DNA from: SAR202 cluster bacterium
GTDB lineage: Bacteria; Chloroflexota; Dehalococcoidia; Lucifugimonadales; VXLM01
NCBI GenBank assembly: GCA_022448725.1
Contig: JAKUTR010000004.1
Span: 58,158-122,157 of the forward strand
DNA: 64,000 nucleotides
Direction: 5' to 3'
Position numbers and translations under genes: made by a program. Positions within the stretch are counted from its first letter, which is position 1; every line of letters starts with the position of its first letter. This document shows positions 52,790-62,429 of the stretch, piece by piece. The notes under the pieces are model-generated. The model ran no database searches and was not told the DNA's origin. It worked only from the letters and a program-made list of their open reading frames with translations.

Positions 52790-54280
52790 ATGCCAGAGAC
52801 AGATAACGAACTAATACGTGTCAGGCGGGAGAAGTTGGAGAAACTTCGGGCTGAGGGTATTGACCCGTACCCAAATAGTTATCACCGCACACACAATTCT
52901 GATGACGCAATCAATCTACTCAAGGAGACCGAGGACAACAATCAAAGCGAGGACCATGCGAAAACCGATTCGGTCTCCGTAGCTGGCCGGATCGTGCGTT
53001 TCCGAAGTATGGGAAAAGCCAGCTTTGCAGACGTTCAGGACGGCGTCGGAAAAATCCAGATATTGTTTCGACGAAACAATCTACCAGATAACTACGATAA
53101 CCTCAGCGATCTGGATTTGGGTGACTGGATAGGGGTAGAGGGGCCGGTGTTTCGCACACGTACTGGAGAGGCCACGATTGAGGTTGAAAACTGGTCAATC
53201 CTATCGAAGTCATTACGGAACCTACCAGAAAAGTGGCACGGCCTAACCGATACCGAGGCTCGTTTCCGGCAACGTTATCTCGATCTCATCGCTAACGATG
53301 AGGCTCGAAGAGTAGCTTCGCTCCGTAGTAACACGATCAGCGCTATGCGAAGATTCATGGATAACCGTGGATTCATGGAGGTGGAAACGCCCATTCTGGT
53401 CCAAGTTCCAGCAGGCGGCACAGCGAGGCCATTCGCGACTCACCATAACGCCCTCGACCGTGATCTTTTTCTCCGGATTGCCACAGAACTTCCATTAAAA
53501 CAACTCATCATTGGCGGTATGGAGAAAGTCTATGAGATTGGGCGAGTCTTTCGGAACGAGGGTGTCGACGCAACCCATAACCCCGAGTTTACGACAATGG
53601 AAAGCTACGAAGCTTTCGCAAATTACACTGACGTAATGGAGATGGTTGAGCAACTCGTACATAGCCTGGCTCAAGAAGTACTCGGCTCCTCAACCGTTGC
53701 GTTTGGAGACGAGACCATTGATTTTAGCCCACCCTGGCCAAGGCTCGACCTGAGGAATGAGATAAAAGCACGCTCTGGCATCGACTTCCTGGAGTGTGAT
53801 GATGTCGAATCCCTAAAACGTGCAATGGCCGCTATAAATTTGGACGTCGATCAACAACTGAGTTGGGGCGGGCTACTCGATAAACTTCTTTCCGATACCG
53901 TAGAACCACATCTGATACAACCGAGCTTCCTCCTCGATTATCCTGTCCAGATGTCCCCCCTTGCAAAGAAGAAAAAAGGGAGCGACTCAATTGTCGAGCG
54001 ATTCGAAGGGTTCGTAGCGGGGATGGAAATTTGCAATGCTTTCACAGAGCTAAATGACCCGGTTGACCAGCGCGATCGAATGCAGCAACAAGAAGCCCTT
54101 AGATCTCAGTTTGACGAGGAAGATACCGACCGTCTTGATGAGGCTTTTCTATTAGCGCTGGAGCACGGGATGCCTCCGACAGGCGGCCTAGGCATCGGTG
54201 TCGACAGACTTGCGATGCTATTTTCAGGGCAGCGAAGCATTCGTGAGGTTGTACTATTCCCGCAACTTCGAAGCCGCTAG
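52790..54280 (+). CDS. lysS: Lysyl-tRNA synthetase, class II
   Basis: Charges tRNA-Lys. The N-terminal OB-fold anticodon domain includes VAGRIVRFRSMGKASFADVQDG. Class II motif 1 surrounds FMEVETPILVQVPAGG, motif 2 is VFRNEGVDATHNPEFTTMESYEA, and motif 3 is GIGVDRLAMLFSGQRSIREVVLFP at the C-terminus. The protein is 496 residues from the ATG at 52790, which has GGAG eight bases upstream. A longer frame from 52760 would start inside a TAGAAT -10 hexamer (52756-52761), so it is unlikely. It diverges from sbcC. Confidence 0.96.
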   Translation: MPETDNELIRVRREKLEKLRAEGIDPYPNSYHRTHNSDDAINLLKETEDNNQSEDHAKTDSVSVAGRIVRFRSMGKASFADVQDGVGKIQILFRRNNLPDNYDNLSDLDLGDWIGVEGPVFRTRTGEATIEVENWSILSKSLRNLPEKWHGLTDTEARFRQRYLDLIANDEARRVASLRSNTISAMRRFMDNRGFMEVETPILVQVPAGGTARPFATHHNALDRDLFLRIATELPLKQLIIGGMEKVYEIGRVFRNEGVDATHNPEFTTMESYEAFANYTDVMEMVEQLVHSLAQEVLGSSTVAFGDETIDFSPPWPRLDLRNEIKARSGIDFLECDDVESLKRAMAAINLDVDQQLSWGGLLDKLLSDTVEPHLIQPSFLLDYPVQMSPLAKKKKGSDSIVERFEGFVAGMEICNAFTELNDPVDQRDRMQQQEALRSQFDEEDTDRLDEAFLLALEHGMPPTGGLGIGVDRLAMLFSGQRSIREVVLFPQLRSR

Positions 54281-54322
54281 CTCTGGATCGTTACTGACCT
54301 AACACTATTGGGCGAAACACTA

Positions 54323-55888
54323 TCAGACGTATTTAATCCAGACCCGGACATCCTTCAGTATTAACGGCATCGTCCGGTCATTATCCACTGCTCTGAGACG
54401 CACATCCAGATGGTTTACACCACCCTTCAGCGGTGGTGCATCGACCACCCACTCGATAACTACACCCTCATCTGTGGCCTCAACTATTTTGGTAGGGTAA
54501 GTGTTCCAACCTTCCGCGTAAAAATCCCGCGTCCAACCATCAGCAGAAGTCTGCGAAAGATCAGGATCTAGTTCTGAGTCATTGAGGGAAACCTCTATCG
54601 AATCTCCTGGCCCAATATTCTCCAACAAAAGGCTAACTGTGCAGTCACCAAGTACCCCCTCAGCTTTAGCCTCTTCAATACGATCAGCAATATGGAATGT
54701 CAGCGATGTGCTTGGACCAACAACAGTGGTTTCCAGGGTCGTTGCTAATTGTGTTGAAGGTATACCATATTGGAAGGAAAATCCAAGCTGACTATCAGGC
54801 TTAACGTTCCCTCTCTTGTCGAACTCGTAGCGTTTATCAAGTCTTGATAGTTTTTTCTCATCAGTTAGAACACCCAAAACGTCGTTGCGCCATTCCTGGG
54901 ACATGCTATAAAAGTTAAACAGGTATAGCCCCTGCACCCCTTGCTCCAGATACCTAGCAGCCACGGCCCGTAAGGTGAGTTCATCAACCGTTCCCCGCAG
55001 TGCTTCCATTGCTCCATAAATCAAACAGCCAGTTCCCTCAGCAGCAGCTACGAACTCATGAACGGGTGTCTCAAACGGGATGAATCCGCCGCCCGCGATC
55101 ATTACGTCTACCAACTCTTCCTGAATCCATGTAGTGACATCGAGGCCTACTCTAGTACAGTCTCGGATGGTCGGGGGTACCCGAACGATAAGATCCAGTT
55201 CCTTCCCTTTTGAGGCGCTCACTGCATCCATCTGTTCCCGAACAAAGCGGATTAAGTCGGTCATTAGATAGCGATTGGCGTACGCCTCCTCAATACGAAA
55301 ATAGCCTGGGTGTCGCATATAATCGAGCTCAATCCCATCCACATCAAAACGTGAAATTAGCTCGACTATGATGCTAGCCATGTACTCTCGAACTTCAGGG
55401 ACTGCATAGTTCAATCCAGTACGTATACCCCACTCAAGGGTTGGGCCAGGAATATCCTCCCCACGACCAATCAGGTAATGCGGATTTTCACGACGGAGTC
55501 GAGAATAGCTGGGGGAATCGATCTCCATGTCATAGTGCTCATTCATCCGCACGGATGGGAAAAAATCAATACCTGCGCGCCTACACTGAGCTGCTATAAG
55601 GGTAACCGGACCTCCATGATTCTCTTCTAGGTACCTGAGATTATCGACGCTCGCCTGTTGTTTCTCATCTAAGTTGTCGTAGCCCTCACCAAAACGTTCA
55701 CCTATTTCAGTCTCGTAATTGTAGGTATCGTGCCCACCTACAGACCACATGAAACCTTCAATTGGGGTTCCTTGATGAGGTCCAATCATATTTTCCCAAA
55801 TATAATCCTCGGTTAAGGGATACGGTGTCCCCATTATCCAGCCGTCGTCGTTAGAGTAGACTCGCCGTGTTTTGCCGCTACGTGGCAT
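54323..55888 (-). CDS. Glycoside-hydrolase-like TIM-barrel protein, paralogue of the 7872 gene
   Basis: A 521-residue cytosolic protein. The barrel domain (about residues 15-340) contains FFPSVRMNEHYDME, LNYAVPEVREYMASI and the strand FDVDGIELDYMRHPGYF near residue 186, with the acidic residue that the paralogue at 7872 has changed to cysteine. A beta-sandwich follows (about 370-521) with DSIEVSLNDSELD and NHLDVRLRAVDNDRT. Layout and motifs match GHL10-like glycosidases, but the substrate is unknown. There is no signal peptide. It lies 66 bases after the CCA-enzyme gene on the same strand and could be the last gene of that transcript. Confidence 0.7.
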   Translation of the reverse strand: MPRSGKTRRVYSNDDGWIMGTPYPLTEDYIWENMIGPHQGTPIEGFMWSVGGHDTYNYETEIGERFGEGYDNLDEKQQASVDNLRYLEENHGGPVTLIAAQCRRAGIDFFPSVRMNEHYDMEIDSPSYSRLRRENPHYLIGRGEDIPGPTLEWGIRTGLNYAVPEVREYMASIIVELISRFDVDGIELDYMRHPGYFRIEEAYANRYLMTDLIRFVREQMDAVSASKGKELDLIVRVPPTIRDCTRVGLDVTTWIQEELVDVMIAGGGFIPFETPVHEFVAAAEGTGCLIYGAMEALRGTVDELTLRAVAARYLEQGVQGLYLFNFYSMSQEWRNDVLGVLTDEKKLSRLDKRYEFDKRGNVKPDSQLGFSFQYGIPSTQLATTLETTVVGPSTSLTFHIADRIEEAKAEGVLGDCTVSLLLENIGPGDSIEVSLNDSELDPDLSQTSADGWTRDFYAEGWNTYPTKIVEATDEGVVIEWVVDAPPLKGGVNHLDVRLRAVDNDRTMPLILKDVRVWIKYV

Positions 55889-55954
55889 ATTCCTAAAAGC
55901 TCCTATTTGAATTGCTGCCGTAGGATACAGTGGCCAACACCCTAAGGTCTAGAA

Positions 55955-57181
55955 CTACGGACCACCCCACAAAGTTCGTCTCACAAATTCAACCTCTTCT
56001 TCGTAACTCGATATATCGCCATCGAGTCGAGCCGCGAGCAGCGATTTGAGGAGTTGGCCAATCCATGGCCCTTCGGGTACCCCCTCAGCAAGGAGCGACT
56101 CTCCGGTAATAGAAGGTCGAACACAGCGTAGTTCATCCAGATAAAGTCTGATGCGCTTAACAGCCTCAGCATCATCAGTAAACGTAGCGTAAGCATCCAG
56201 CGCCAACGGCTGTAAACCTTCCAGTAGGTAGTACGTCTCACTGTTGAATTTGCTTAACCTAAGTGACGGCACAATAGCCCGTATACTGACAATGTCATTT
56301 ACAAAAGCTGCTCGCACAGAATCTAGCATTAGTCTCGTGATAATAGGTTCTACATCCTCTGGGGATGCCTGCCGAGTGATCAGCCCATAGAAGATGAGAT
56401 TCAAATCATCGAAGTCACAAGTAATGGGCGCCACGATACTATACTCAAACGCTAATGCGGGGTGGATTGCCTGTAATATTTTCAAGTCATTGGCTACCTG
56501 GAGCATCGCCGACGATGTGGGCTCTAGAAAGATACGCTCAATCTCGTGACGGATGCGTTCGCCGCTAACCGTTTCAAGGTAACGTACATCTCTGCGAATC
56601 AAGCGTTCAGTGTACTCATCGAGTTGGTATCCTTCTCTCCCTGCAAAGCGAATCGCCCTTAGGATACGGGTAGCATCATCCTGAAAGCTTTGGTTATGCA
56701 AGACTCGAACAACACCGTTTTCAAGGTCCGACATTCCATCGTGATGATCAATTAGATCTCCAAATGAATCCCGAGAAAGCGAAATTGCCATTGCATTGAT
56801 CGTAAAATCACGGCGTGCCAGATCCTGCTCAAGGGTCCCTGGGAAAACTTTAGGGAGATCTCCCGATTCTTCGTACGTCTCACAGCGCGCGGTCGAAATG
56901 TCTAGGTGTATTGCACCAATATCTAGGGCCGCCGTACCAAACCGTGTCACCTTGAGAACAGTTCCGCCCAGTTGCTCAGCAACCGCATCTGCAATTTCTG
57001 AAAATCGATGCTCAACCATGATATCGAGGTCACCACTACCCCGGCCCTTGAGCACATCACGGACAGCACCTCCAACGAGGTAGCAACCCGTCCCAAAGTC
57101 CACGGCAATGGTGGCAATCCCGTTCAGGATACGGAACTGTTCGTCGTCCAAGTGCTCTTTGATGACACTCGAGACATTCAT
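55955..57181 (-). CDS. cca: CCA-adding enzyme/poly(A) polymerase-type nucleotidyltransferase
   Basis: A class II tRNA nucleotidyltransferase of 408 residues. The head domain shows YLVGGAVRDVLKGRGSGDLDIMV (near residue 34), with the two metal-binding aspartates in DLD. RRDFTINAMAIS follows near 123, and GVVRVLHNQSFQDDATRILRAIRFAGR near 152 is the neck motif that selects nucleotides. All tRNA genes seen in this window encode CCA, so the enzyme would mainly repair ends here. No HD domain is evident. It is the third gene of a minus-strand group after the MBL hydrolase and phosphatase genes. Confidence 0.93.
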   Translation of the reverse strand: MNVSSVIKEHLDDEQFRILNGIATIAVDFGTGCYLVGGAVRDVLKGRGSGDLDIMVEHRFSEIADAVAEQLGGTVLKVTRFGTAALDIGAIHLDISTARCETYEESGDLPKVFPGTLEQDLARRDFTINAMAISLSRDSFGDLIDHHDGMSDLENGVVRVLHNQSFQDDATRILRAIRFAGREGYQLDEYTERLIRRDVRYLETVSGERIRHEIERIFLEPTSSAMLQVANDLKILQAIHPALAFEYSIVAPITCDFDDLNLIFYGLITRQASPEDVEPIITRLMLDSVRAAFVNDIVSIRAIVPSLRLSKFNSETYYLLEGLQPLALDAYATFTDDAEAVKRIRLYLDELRCVRPSITGESLLAEGVPEGPWIGQLLKSLLAARLDGDISSYEEEVEFVRRTLWGGP

Positions 57182-57214
57182 CGTATAAGCGTACCCGCGG
57201 TTAGAAGTCTCTGG

Positions 57215-57970
57215 CTAGCCGACTAGCTCCATTTTCAGCGCTTCAACTTGACCGTCACCTACCCCAGCGGCCCGAACGTAGGCCTCAAGCCCTCCATATT
57301 TGGCTTCGAGGTATGCGATAGTGTCGGCCATGGCCTCCGGTGGACAGTTTCGAGCTCCATAGACTTCAGGAGTGTACTCAGCCGGATCTACATTGGGAGG
57401 AGCTAGTTCACTGAAGAAATAGTTCACCCGATACTGAGCAGTCAAAGCGTAATCAGCAATAATCGTCTCGTTGGCAACGCCTGCAATTGCTAACAACATG
57501 GCAGAGATTAATCCAGTCCGATCTTGTCCACCTTCGCAGTGATACACACCGGGAAGCGCCCCTGGCTGAGCCAGCGTGGATAGTGCCTCGGCAAACTTGT
57601 GGGCCCGCGTGTCTAGAAACCTCTGGTAAATGGCAAAGATCCACTTCCTTGGTTCCATTCCTTCTCTAGAGATGGGATCGTCCTGCCAGTCATCACCAGC
57701 AATATCGACTCTATGAAACTCTATATCCGCACGATCAGCAAACACATTCTTACGCAAATTAAATTCCTCGTCTCTACGTAGGTCTATGATCGTACGAGCA
57801 CCGTAGTTAATTAGTTGTAGCTGAGACTCCTCTCCCAAACGATAGATGCAGTCTGCCCTAATAAATTTCTGCCAGTTAGTCTCAGTACCTTGAACGGTCG
57901 GGTATCCGCCTATATCACGGATATTAAATGCCCCTTTGATGTCGATGTGTCGGGTTGGTTTTTGATTCAT
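57215..57970 (-). CDS. Tyrosine-phosphatase-family protein
   Basis: A 251-residue protein of the atypical protein/lipid tyrosine-phosphatase group (Y_phosphatase3). The P-loop is HCEGGQDRTGLIS (near residue 144), the C-x-x-G-x-D-R-T-G form. The upstream sequence FNIRDIGGYPTVQG and the IIDLRRDEEFNLR segment fit the same family. It could act on phosphotyrosine, phosphoserine or phosphoinositide-like molecules; this cannot be settled from sequence. It starts two bases after the MBL hydrolase stop codon, so the genes are coupled, and precedes cca by 33 bases. Confidence 0.88.
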   Translation of the reverse strand: MNQKPTRHIDIKGAFNIRDIGGYPTVQGTETNWQKFIRADCIYRLGEESQLQLINYGARTIIDLRRDEEFNLRKNVFADRADIEFHRVDIAGDDWQDDPISREGMEPRKWIFAIYQRFLDTRAHKFAEALSTLAQPGALPGVYHCEGGQDRTGLISAMLLAIAGVANETIIADYALTAQYRVNYFFSELAPPNVDPAEYTPEVYGARNCPPEAMADTIAYLEAKYGGLEAYVRAAGVGDGQVEALKMELVG

Positions 57971-57972
57971 AT

Positions 57973-58602
57973 TTACCAGTTCCTGCCCACGGTGGATTGT
58001 AGTTCGCTACTTATAAAAAGTTTAGCATCATCCACAGGAGGACCATGCCCAGGTGTAATCATTCGGATATCGTATTGCTGAATCTTCTTCAGTGATTCCC
58101 GCTGGGCGGACATCGCTCCGTGCGTAGGATCCATCGAGAAAGGTTTTGTCGTCCTCATGAAATCGCCGGTAAATAGGATGCCTTCCTCTTCATAAAGAAC
58201 ACTCAAGGAACCGTGCGTATGGCCGGGCGTATGGATGAATATCAGTGTTAGCCCCCCTAAGTTAAGTCGCTCTCCGTCCAAAGGAACATGCCCAATGATG
58301 GTCCCGGGCAACTTGTACTCAATACCCGGCTTATCACGAGGTCCAGAGAAAAGAGGTGCGCCCGTCAAATCTGAGAGTTTTCGAGCTCCTCCACTGTGAT
58401 CCTCATGCCAGTGACTTACCACGATCGCTCTGATTAGTGGCCTCCCCACTGTATCCCACATGGAAGTGACGACGTCATGCGACTCCTGGGTATCATGACC
58501 ACTGTCGAAAAACACTGCACCATCAGAGCCAGTAATAAGATGAACGTTATTGAACTTGTCTCCAATGACCACTTTGTAGACGTTGGGTGCTAGTGTTTCC
58601 AT
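57973..58602 (-). CDS. Metallo-beta-lactamase-fold hydrolase
   Basis: A 209-residue MBL-fold enzyme. Metal ligands are visible: HWHEDH near residue 68, HTPGHTHGS near 127, GDFM near 147 and a distal histidine in TPGHGPP near 191. The fold serves lactonases, glyoxalase II, phosphodiesterases and others; the substrate is unclear. I use the ATG at 58602 (METLAPNVYKVV), the typical family opening. A TTG at 58641 would add 13 residues; neither has a good ribosome-binding site. The phosphatase gene follows after two bases. Confidence 0.87.
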   Translation of the reverse strand: METLAPNVYKVVIGDKFNNVHLITGSDGAVFFDSGHDTQESHDVVTSMWDTVGRPLIRAIVVSHWHEDHSGGARKLSDLTGAPLFSGPRDKPGIEYKLPGTIIGHVPLDGERLNLGGLTLIFIHTPGHTHGSLSVLYEEEGILFTGDFMRTTKPFSMDPTHGAMSAQRESLKKIQQYDIRMITPGHGPPVDDAKLFISSELQSTVGRNW

Positions 58603-58712
58603 GCGTAAAAGCAGACTAACCGTAGCCTTCACCTTAGTCAACGCCCATGACGCATCTACGTCAAGAAGACAAGGCTCCGTATTGAGGTTTAGTTGAGTCT
58701 ATAGTTCGTCTG

Positions 58713-58718
58713 TATAAT
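58713..58718 (+). promoter_or_regulatory. -10 element (TATAAT) of DapA paralogue 4
   Basis: A perfect TATAAT, 30 bases before the ATG at 58748. A weak -35 (TAGTTG at 58691-58696) is spaced by 16 bases. GGAG precedes the ATG. Confidence 0.45.
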
Positions 58719-58747
58719 GCAGCTAGGTACAAACATGGAGTTGGCAA

Positions 58748-59698
58748 ATGAATCGGGAAGAAACCAAGAAACTGATAGTGGGACCAATCGCTACGGTCCC
58801 AACACCCTTTGACGCTGATTACGAAGTTGACTACCTGAAAATGAGGGATCTGACTCAATGGTGGGTTGAGAGTGGCCTCGTCAAAGGCAAAGCGGTAATT
58901 AAGGTTGCTGCTGCAATGGGGGAAGGACCTCAACTCCGAGACGATGAGTGGCCAGAGTTGCTTCAAACCGTGGTACAAGCTGCGGATGGCAAGGCAACGG
59001 TAATGTGTGGTCTGCACTACAAGGACACCATCAGAACTATCGAGGATGCAAAACGTGCTCAAGACCTAGGAGCCATTGGGTTACAAATATCTCCTCCTGT
59101 TCTCAATGGTCCCACCCAAGATGACATAGTTCGACACTTCGGCGAGATATCTGAAGCAATTGATATCGGAATACTCGTGTACGTTACACGAGGAATGCCA
59201 GGCGGATCTGTCTACCCGGAAACATTCGAACGTATGGTCGATTTCGAAAAACTGGTTGCGATCAAATGGGGCGTCCCTTTTGATCGCAAGTATGAAGACA
59301 TATTCCACTTAAAAGACATCTTCAACATCATCGACAACAACGGGACGCCTATCCTGAATCATAAGATGGGTGGTAAGGGGTATATTAATCACTCCTCTGA
59401 GATACACCCCCCACACGACCTCAAGATCTGGGCTTTGATGGAGTCGGGACATTATGAAGAAGCGCAAGAACTGTACTCATCAGTTGAGGATCCACACACG
59501 GAATTCGCAGGAAGGGTCGGGCAACGAACGGGTGGCCAAGCTGTAGTCAAAAAAGGGATGATGGCCGTTATGGGACGTCCAGTGGGTGTCTCGCGCCCTC
59601 CGTCCCTTCCACTGAACAAAGCAGAAATGTCCGAACTTTACGAAATGATGTCAGGCTGGGGATGGCCCGTTGCACCAAGAAACGAGGTACTGGGCTAA
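58748..59698 (+). CDS. DapA-like class I aldolase/lyase, paralogue 4
   Basis: A 316-residue member of the same set as the genes at 35542, 37459 and 38528, but about 20 kb away and on the other strand. It keeps the lysine (VAIKWGVPF, near residue 168). The tyrosine motif is ILVYVTRGMPGG, so an arginine appears two residues after the tyrosine; the three other copies have N-T-aromatic here. The loop reads AAAMGEGPQLRDDEW. This makes it the most divergent copy, perhaps closer to classical members in how it binds a carboxylate. It converges on the dehydrogenase gene at 59728. Confidence 0.88.
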   Translation: MNREETKKLIVGPIATVPTPFDADYEVDYLKMRDLTQWWVESGLVKGKAVIKVAAAMGEGPQLRDDEWPELLQTVVQAADGKATVMCGLHYKDTIRTIEDAKRAQDLGAIGLQISPPVLNGPTQDDIVRHFGEISEAIDIGILVYVTRGMPGGSVYPETFERMVDFEKLVAIKWGVPFDRKYEDIFHLKDIFNIIDNNGTPILNHKMGGKGYINHSSEIHPPHDLKIWALMESGHYEEAQELYSSVEDPHTEFAGRVGQRTGGQAVVKKGMMAVMGRPVGVSRPPSLPLNKAEMSELYEMMSGWGWPVAPRNEVLG

Positions 59699-59727
59699 AC
59701 CAGCTTTAGTTCTCTGAACCTTTGACG

Positions 59728-60720
59728 CTACGAATTCCAAACCTGACGTACGTCTCCGTTCACAACTGCACCCTCGGGCCAGCGGCCGTCAAGCAAGTCG
59801 ATAACGTACTGGGCTGCTTCAAGACCCATATCGTCCATCGAACGATTGTCTGTACCTGCAATGTGCGGGGAAGCAATCACGTTATCCAGTTGTAATAGTG
59901 GGTTCCCAACTGGCGTTGGCTCCTGCTCAAACACATCAGTCCCAACACCCGTAATAGCGCCAGATTTTAGGGCGTCGATTAGATCTTTCTCTACCACCAG
60001 ACCGCCTCGAGCTGTATTAATAAGACACGCGGTTGATTGCATCAACTCGAGTTTTTCCCGATCAATCATCCCTCGGGTAGCATCGTTAAGCGGCAAATGA
60101 AGACTCACATACTCAGACTCTCGAAGTAATTTATCGAGATCGACGAGTTCAATTGAGTTTCGCTCCACGAACCCTAAATCGGGAGCCGGCTCAAAAGCAA
60201 TAATCCGCATCTTCATAGCGCTAGCCCGAACTGCAAGGCTTCGACCAATACGTCCGAGCCCCACGATACCAAGAGTGGCCCCCCTGATAGGTCGGTTAGA
60301 GTCGTTTGGCCACTCTCCTTGGCTCATCATTCTGTCCTTGAGGGGTATCGATTTAGCAAGGCTAAGAATGAAGGCCAACGCATGCTCAGCTACAGCCTCA
60401 TGGTTCGAATTCGGTGTTATGGTAACTGCAACTTTATTTGCCGTAGCAGCCCTCAAGTCAACCTTATCGAAGCCCACGCCAAGTCGGGCAATCACTCTCA
60501 GGTCGGGGAGTTCGTCTATCACTGCAGCGGGGTATCGCTCTCCCCAAGCCAAAGATGCGACGGCTCCCTGTAGATACTCAATCTCTTCAGTGTTACTGAG
60601 ACCTCCTGCGCCAAACCGTTCATCAGCAATTTTCCTGACTTCAAAACCATTAGCTTCCAAAAGGCCAATTGCCGGAGCGGTTTGTTCCATTCCACTATTG
60701 CCAATAATTACCGTAAACAC
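59728..60720 (-). CDS. D-isomer-specific 2-hydroxyacid dehydrogenase (SerA-like)
   Basis: A 330-residue NAD-dependent dehydrogenase. The Rossmann motif GIVGLGRIGRSLAVRA is near residue 141; catalytic residues are Arg in INTARGGLV (about 231), Glu in DVFEQEPTP (about 260) and His in ASPHIAGTD (about 281). The domain order matches phosphoglycerate, glyoxylate and hydroxypyruvate reductases; no ACT domain is present. I start at GTG 60720, which has AAGGGAG seven bases upstream; a TTG at 60741 would sit before that site. It diverges from the HpcH-like aldolase gene, which suits a pathway in which an aldolase makes pyruvate or a hydroxy acid. Confidence 0.9.
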   Translation of the reverse strand: MFTVIIGNSGMEQTAPAIGLLEANGFEVRKIADERFGAGGLSNTEEIEYLQGAVASLAWGERYPAAVIDELPDLRVIARLGVGFDKVDLRAATANKVAVTITPNSNHEAVAEHALAFILSLAKSIPLKDRMMSQGEWPNDSNRPIRGATLGIVGLGRIGRSLAVRASAMKMRIIAFEPAPDLGFVERNSIELVDLDKLLRESEYVSLHLPLNDATRGMIDREKLELMQSTACLINTARGGLVVEKDLIDALKSGAITGVGTDVFEQEPTPVGNPLLQLDNVIASPHIAGTDNRSMDDMGLEAAQYVIDLLDGRWPEGAVVNGDVRQVWNS

Positions 60721-60818
60721 TGCGATCTCCCTTGTTTGCAATAAAGCTTTGAGCTTGGTGGGGTATTATGCCGTGGGCCGAGTATTATTTCTATTCCTAA
60801 TCAGGAAGGTGATATCAA

Positions 60819-61553
60819 ATGACAGAACACCAGGTGAAGCTTAGGAAAAACAACATCATAGAGAACATGACCAGAGGAGCAATCTCCTACGGATGCAAGT
60901 TTAATTCGCCCTCTTCGGAGCAGATAGAGCTACTGGGTATTGCGGGTTATGATTTTGTCATTTTTGATGGGGAGCACGGCTCCTTTACCTTGAGCGATCT
61001 AGAGGACCAGTGTCGAGTAGCGCAAATGGCCAACCTGACACCAGTCGGTATGGTGCCTAATGTTGAGCTTTCAACCATCCACTCATTTCTCGAACGAGGT
61101 GTGATGGGAATCCACGGCCCAAATATCACTACACCACAAGATGCTCAGAAACTTGCAGAGGGCTGTCGTTATGCTCCCGAAGGCCGTCGTAGCCTCTCCT
61201 TCTCCCGGGCCACCCACTTCGGTTTCGGACCGCCTCGCCCCGAGTACATGGCTCATGCGAATTCACAGATTATTGTAATCGCACTGATCGAGCATATCGA
61301 TGCACTCCAGCACCTCGATGACATTATCGCCGTTGAGGGTATCGATCTATATTCCGTAGGACCAAAAGACCTTGCACAGTCGATGGGACTGCCTGGACAG
61401 ATGGAGCATCCGGACGTCTTGAATTTCATCAGTACCGTACAGAAATCCGTGCGTTCTGCCGGGAAATCTATGTCCGGAGAAGCAATTACGCTCCAGCTAG
61501 CGTCGCAACTGTTCCTTGATGCGGCTACATCTTTCATTAACTCGCGAAGCTAA
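60819..61553 (+). CDS. HpcH/HpaI-family class II aldolase
   Basis: A 244-residue metal-dependent aldolase that splits 2-keto-3-deoxy acids or related compounds into pyruvate and an aldehyde. Family motifs are FVIFDGEHGSFTLSDLE near residue 49, RGVMGIHGPNITTPQDAQKL near 91, the metal ligand Glu in ALIEHIDAL (about 150), and GIDLYSVGPKDLAQSMGLPG near 176 with the second metal ligand Asp. AAGGTGAT precedes the ATG. With the sugar-acid dehydratase-like genes nearby this would complete a keto-deoxy-acid route, which is inference. Confidence 0.9.
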   Translation: MTEHQVKLRKNNIIENMTRGAISYGCKFNSPSSEQIELLGIAGYDFVIFDGEHGSFTLSDLEDQCRVAQMANLTPVGMVPNVELSTIHSFLERGVMGIHGPNITTPQDAQKLAEGCRYAPEGRRSLSFSRATHFGFGPPRPEYMAHANSQIIVIALIEHIDALQHLDDIIAVEGIDLYSVGPKDLAQSMGLPGQMEHPDVLNFISTVQKSVRSAGKSMSGEAITLQLASQLFLDAATSFINSRS

Positions 61554-61592
61554 TAGTGTGTTGGCCACCGTATCAGGCGACTTATAGTACGA

Positions 61593-62387
61593 CTAGCTAT
61601 GGATTGTGCCCAGGCAATCATCCCTACTAGCCTGCAGAGGAGTGAAATCTCGGTTGTTCTGATACCACGGTCGCTCTTCCTTATTACAGGCATTACTCAC
61701 AGCATTGTAGTTCAGATACATGATAGCTCGACGCCACGGGGAGACATTGTTAGCCGAACCATGGACTACATTACAGTGGACGAGGGCAACGGACCCAGCA
61801 GGCCCGATCACCGGCTCAATACCACCATCATTCGCTAGTTCGGCCACCGCCTCCGGGCCTAGATGGTGTAGAGCGTACCCTCTATCCTTGGCGTCCTCAT
61901 GAAGCTTCGAATCTAGTAAACCGTGCTGCTGTGAACCAGGGACAACTAACAGCGGAGATGTGACCGGAGTACAGTCATCAATAAACACTGCAGCCATGAT
62001 GCACTTTGGTTCCGGCATACCATCTATCAGATACCAGGGAGGATAATCTTGATGCCAATCCCATCCTCCACCCCCTCCAAAACCAGGCTTAGGGTTCATA
62101 CGGCTCTGGTGTAAGTACACCTCATCTCGCAGCAACTGCTTGACCGGTTCCAGCAATCGTGGCAAGGTCACTAAGCGTGCAAATGGTTCTGAGTAAACGT
62201 GGGCGCCGAAGGCAAGTCTGGCAACGGCAGGATCGTCCTTCTCACGGACTACCTCAGGCCCCGGCCGATTCAGAATTTCTGGCACTACATTCTGCAGGGC
62301 AGTCACCTCTTCCTGATCTAATAAATTTGGAAAAAAAAGGTAACCTCTCTGATCGAATTCATTGATCTGTGAATCAGTTAGTTTCAT
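61593..62387 (-). CDS. Phytanoyl-CoA dioxygenase-family (PhyH) oxygenase
   Basis: A 264-residue Fe(II)/2-oxoglutarate-dependent oxygenase. It starts MKLTDSQINEFDQRGYLFFPNLL, the usual opening of PhyH proteins, so the ATG at 62387 is chosen over one 14 codons earlier. The iron triad is His and Asp in WHQDYPPW (near residue 114) and His in CNVVHGSANN (near 214). The 2-oxoglutarate-binding arginine is in WRRAIMYLNYN. Such enzymes hydroxylate many small molecules besides phytanoyl-CoA. It is convergent with the HpcH-like gene and has an AT-rich spacer upstream. Confidence 0.9.
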   Translation of the reverse strand: MKLTDSQINEFDQRGYLFFPNLLDQEEVTALQNVVPEILNRPGPEVVREKDDPAVARLAFGAHVYSEPFARLVTLPRLLEPVKQLLRDEVYLHQSRMNPKPGFGGGGGWDWHQDYPPWYLIDGMPEPKCIMAAVFIDDCTPVTSPLLVVPGSQQHGLLDSKLHEDAKDRGYALHHLGPEAVAELANDGGIEPVIGPAGSVALVHCNVVHGSANNVSPWRRAIMYLNYNAVSNACNKEERPWYQNNRDFTPLQASRDDCLGTIHS

Positions 62388-62429
62388 ACGGAACTTGCCT
62401 ATCAAGACGAACCAATAGAATTGTCGCAA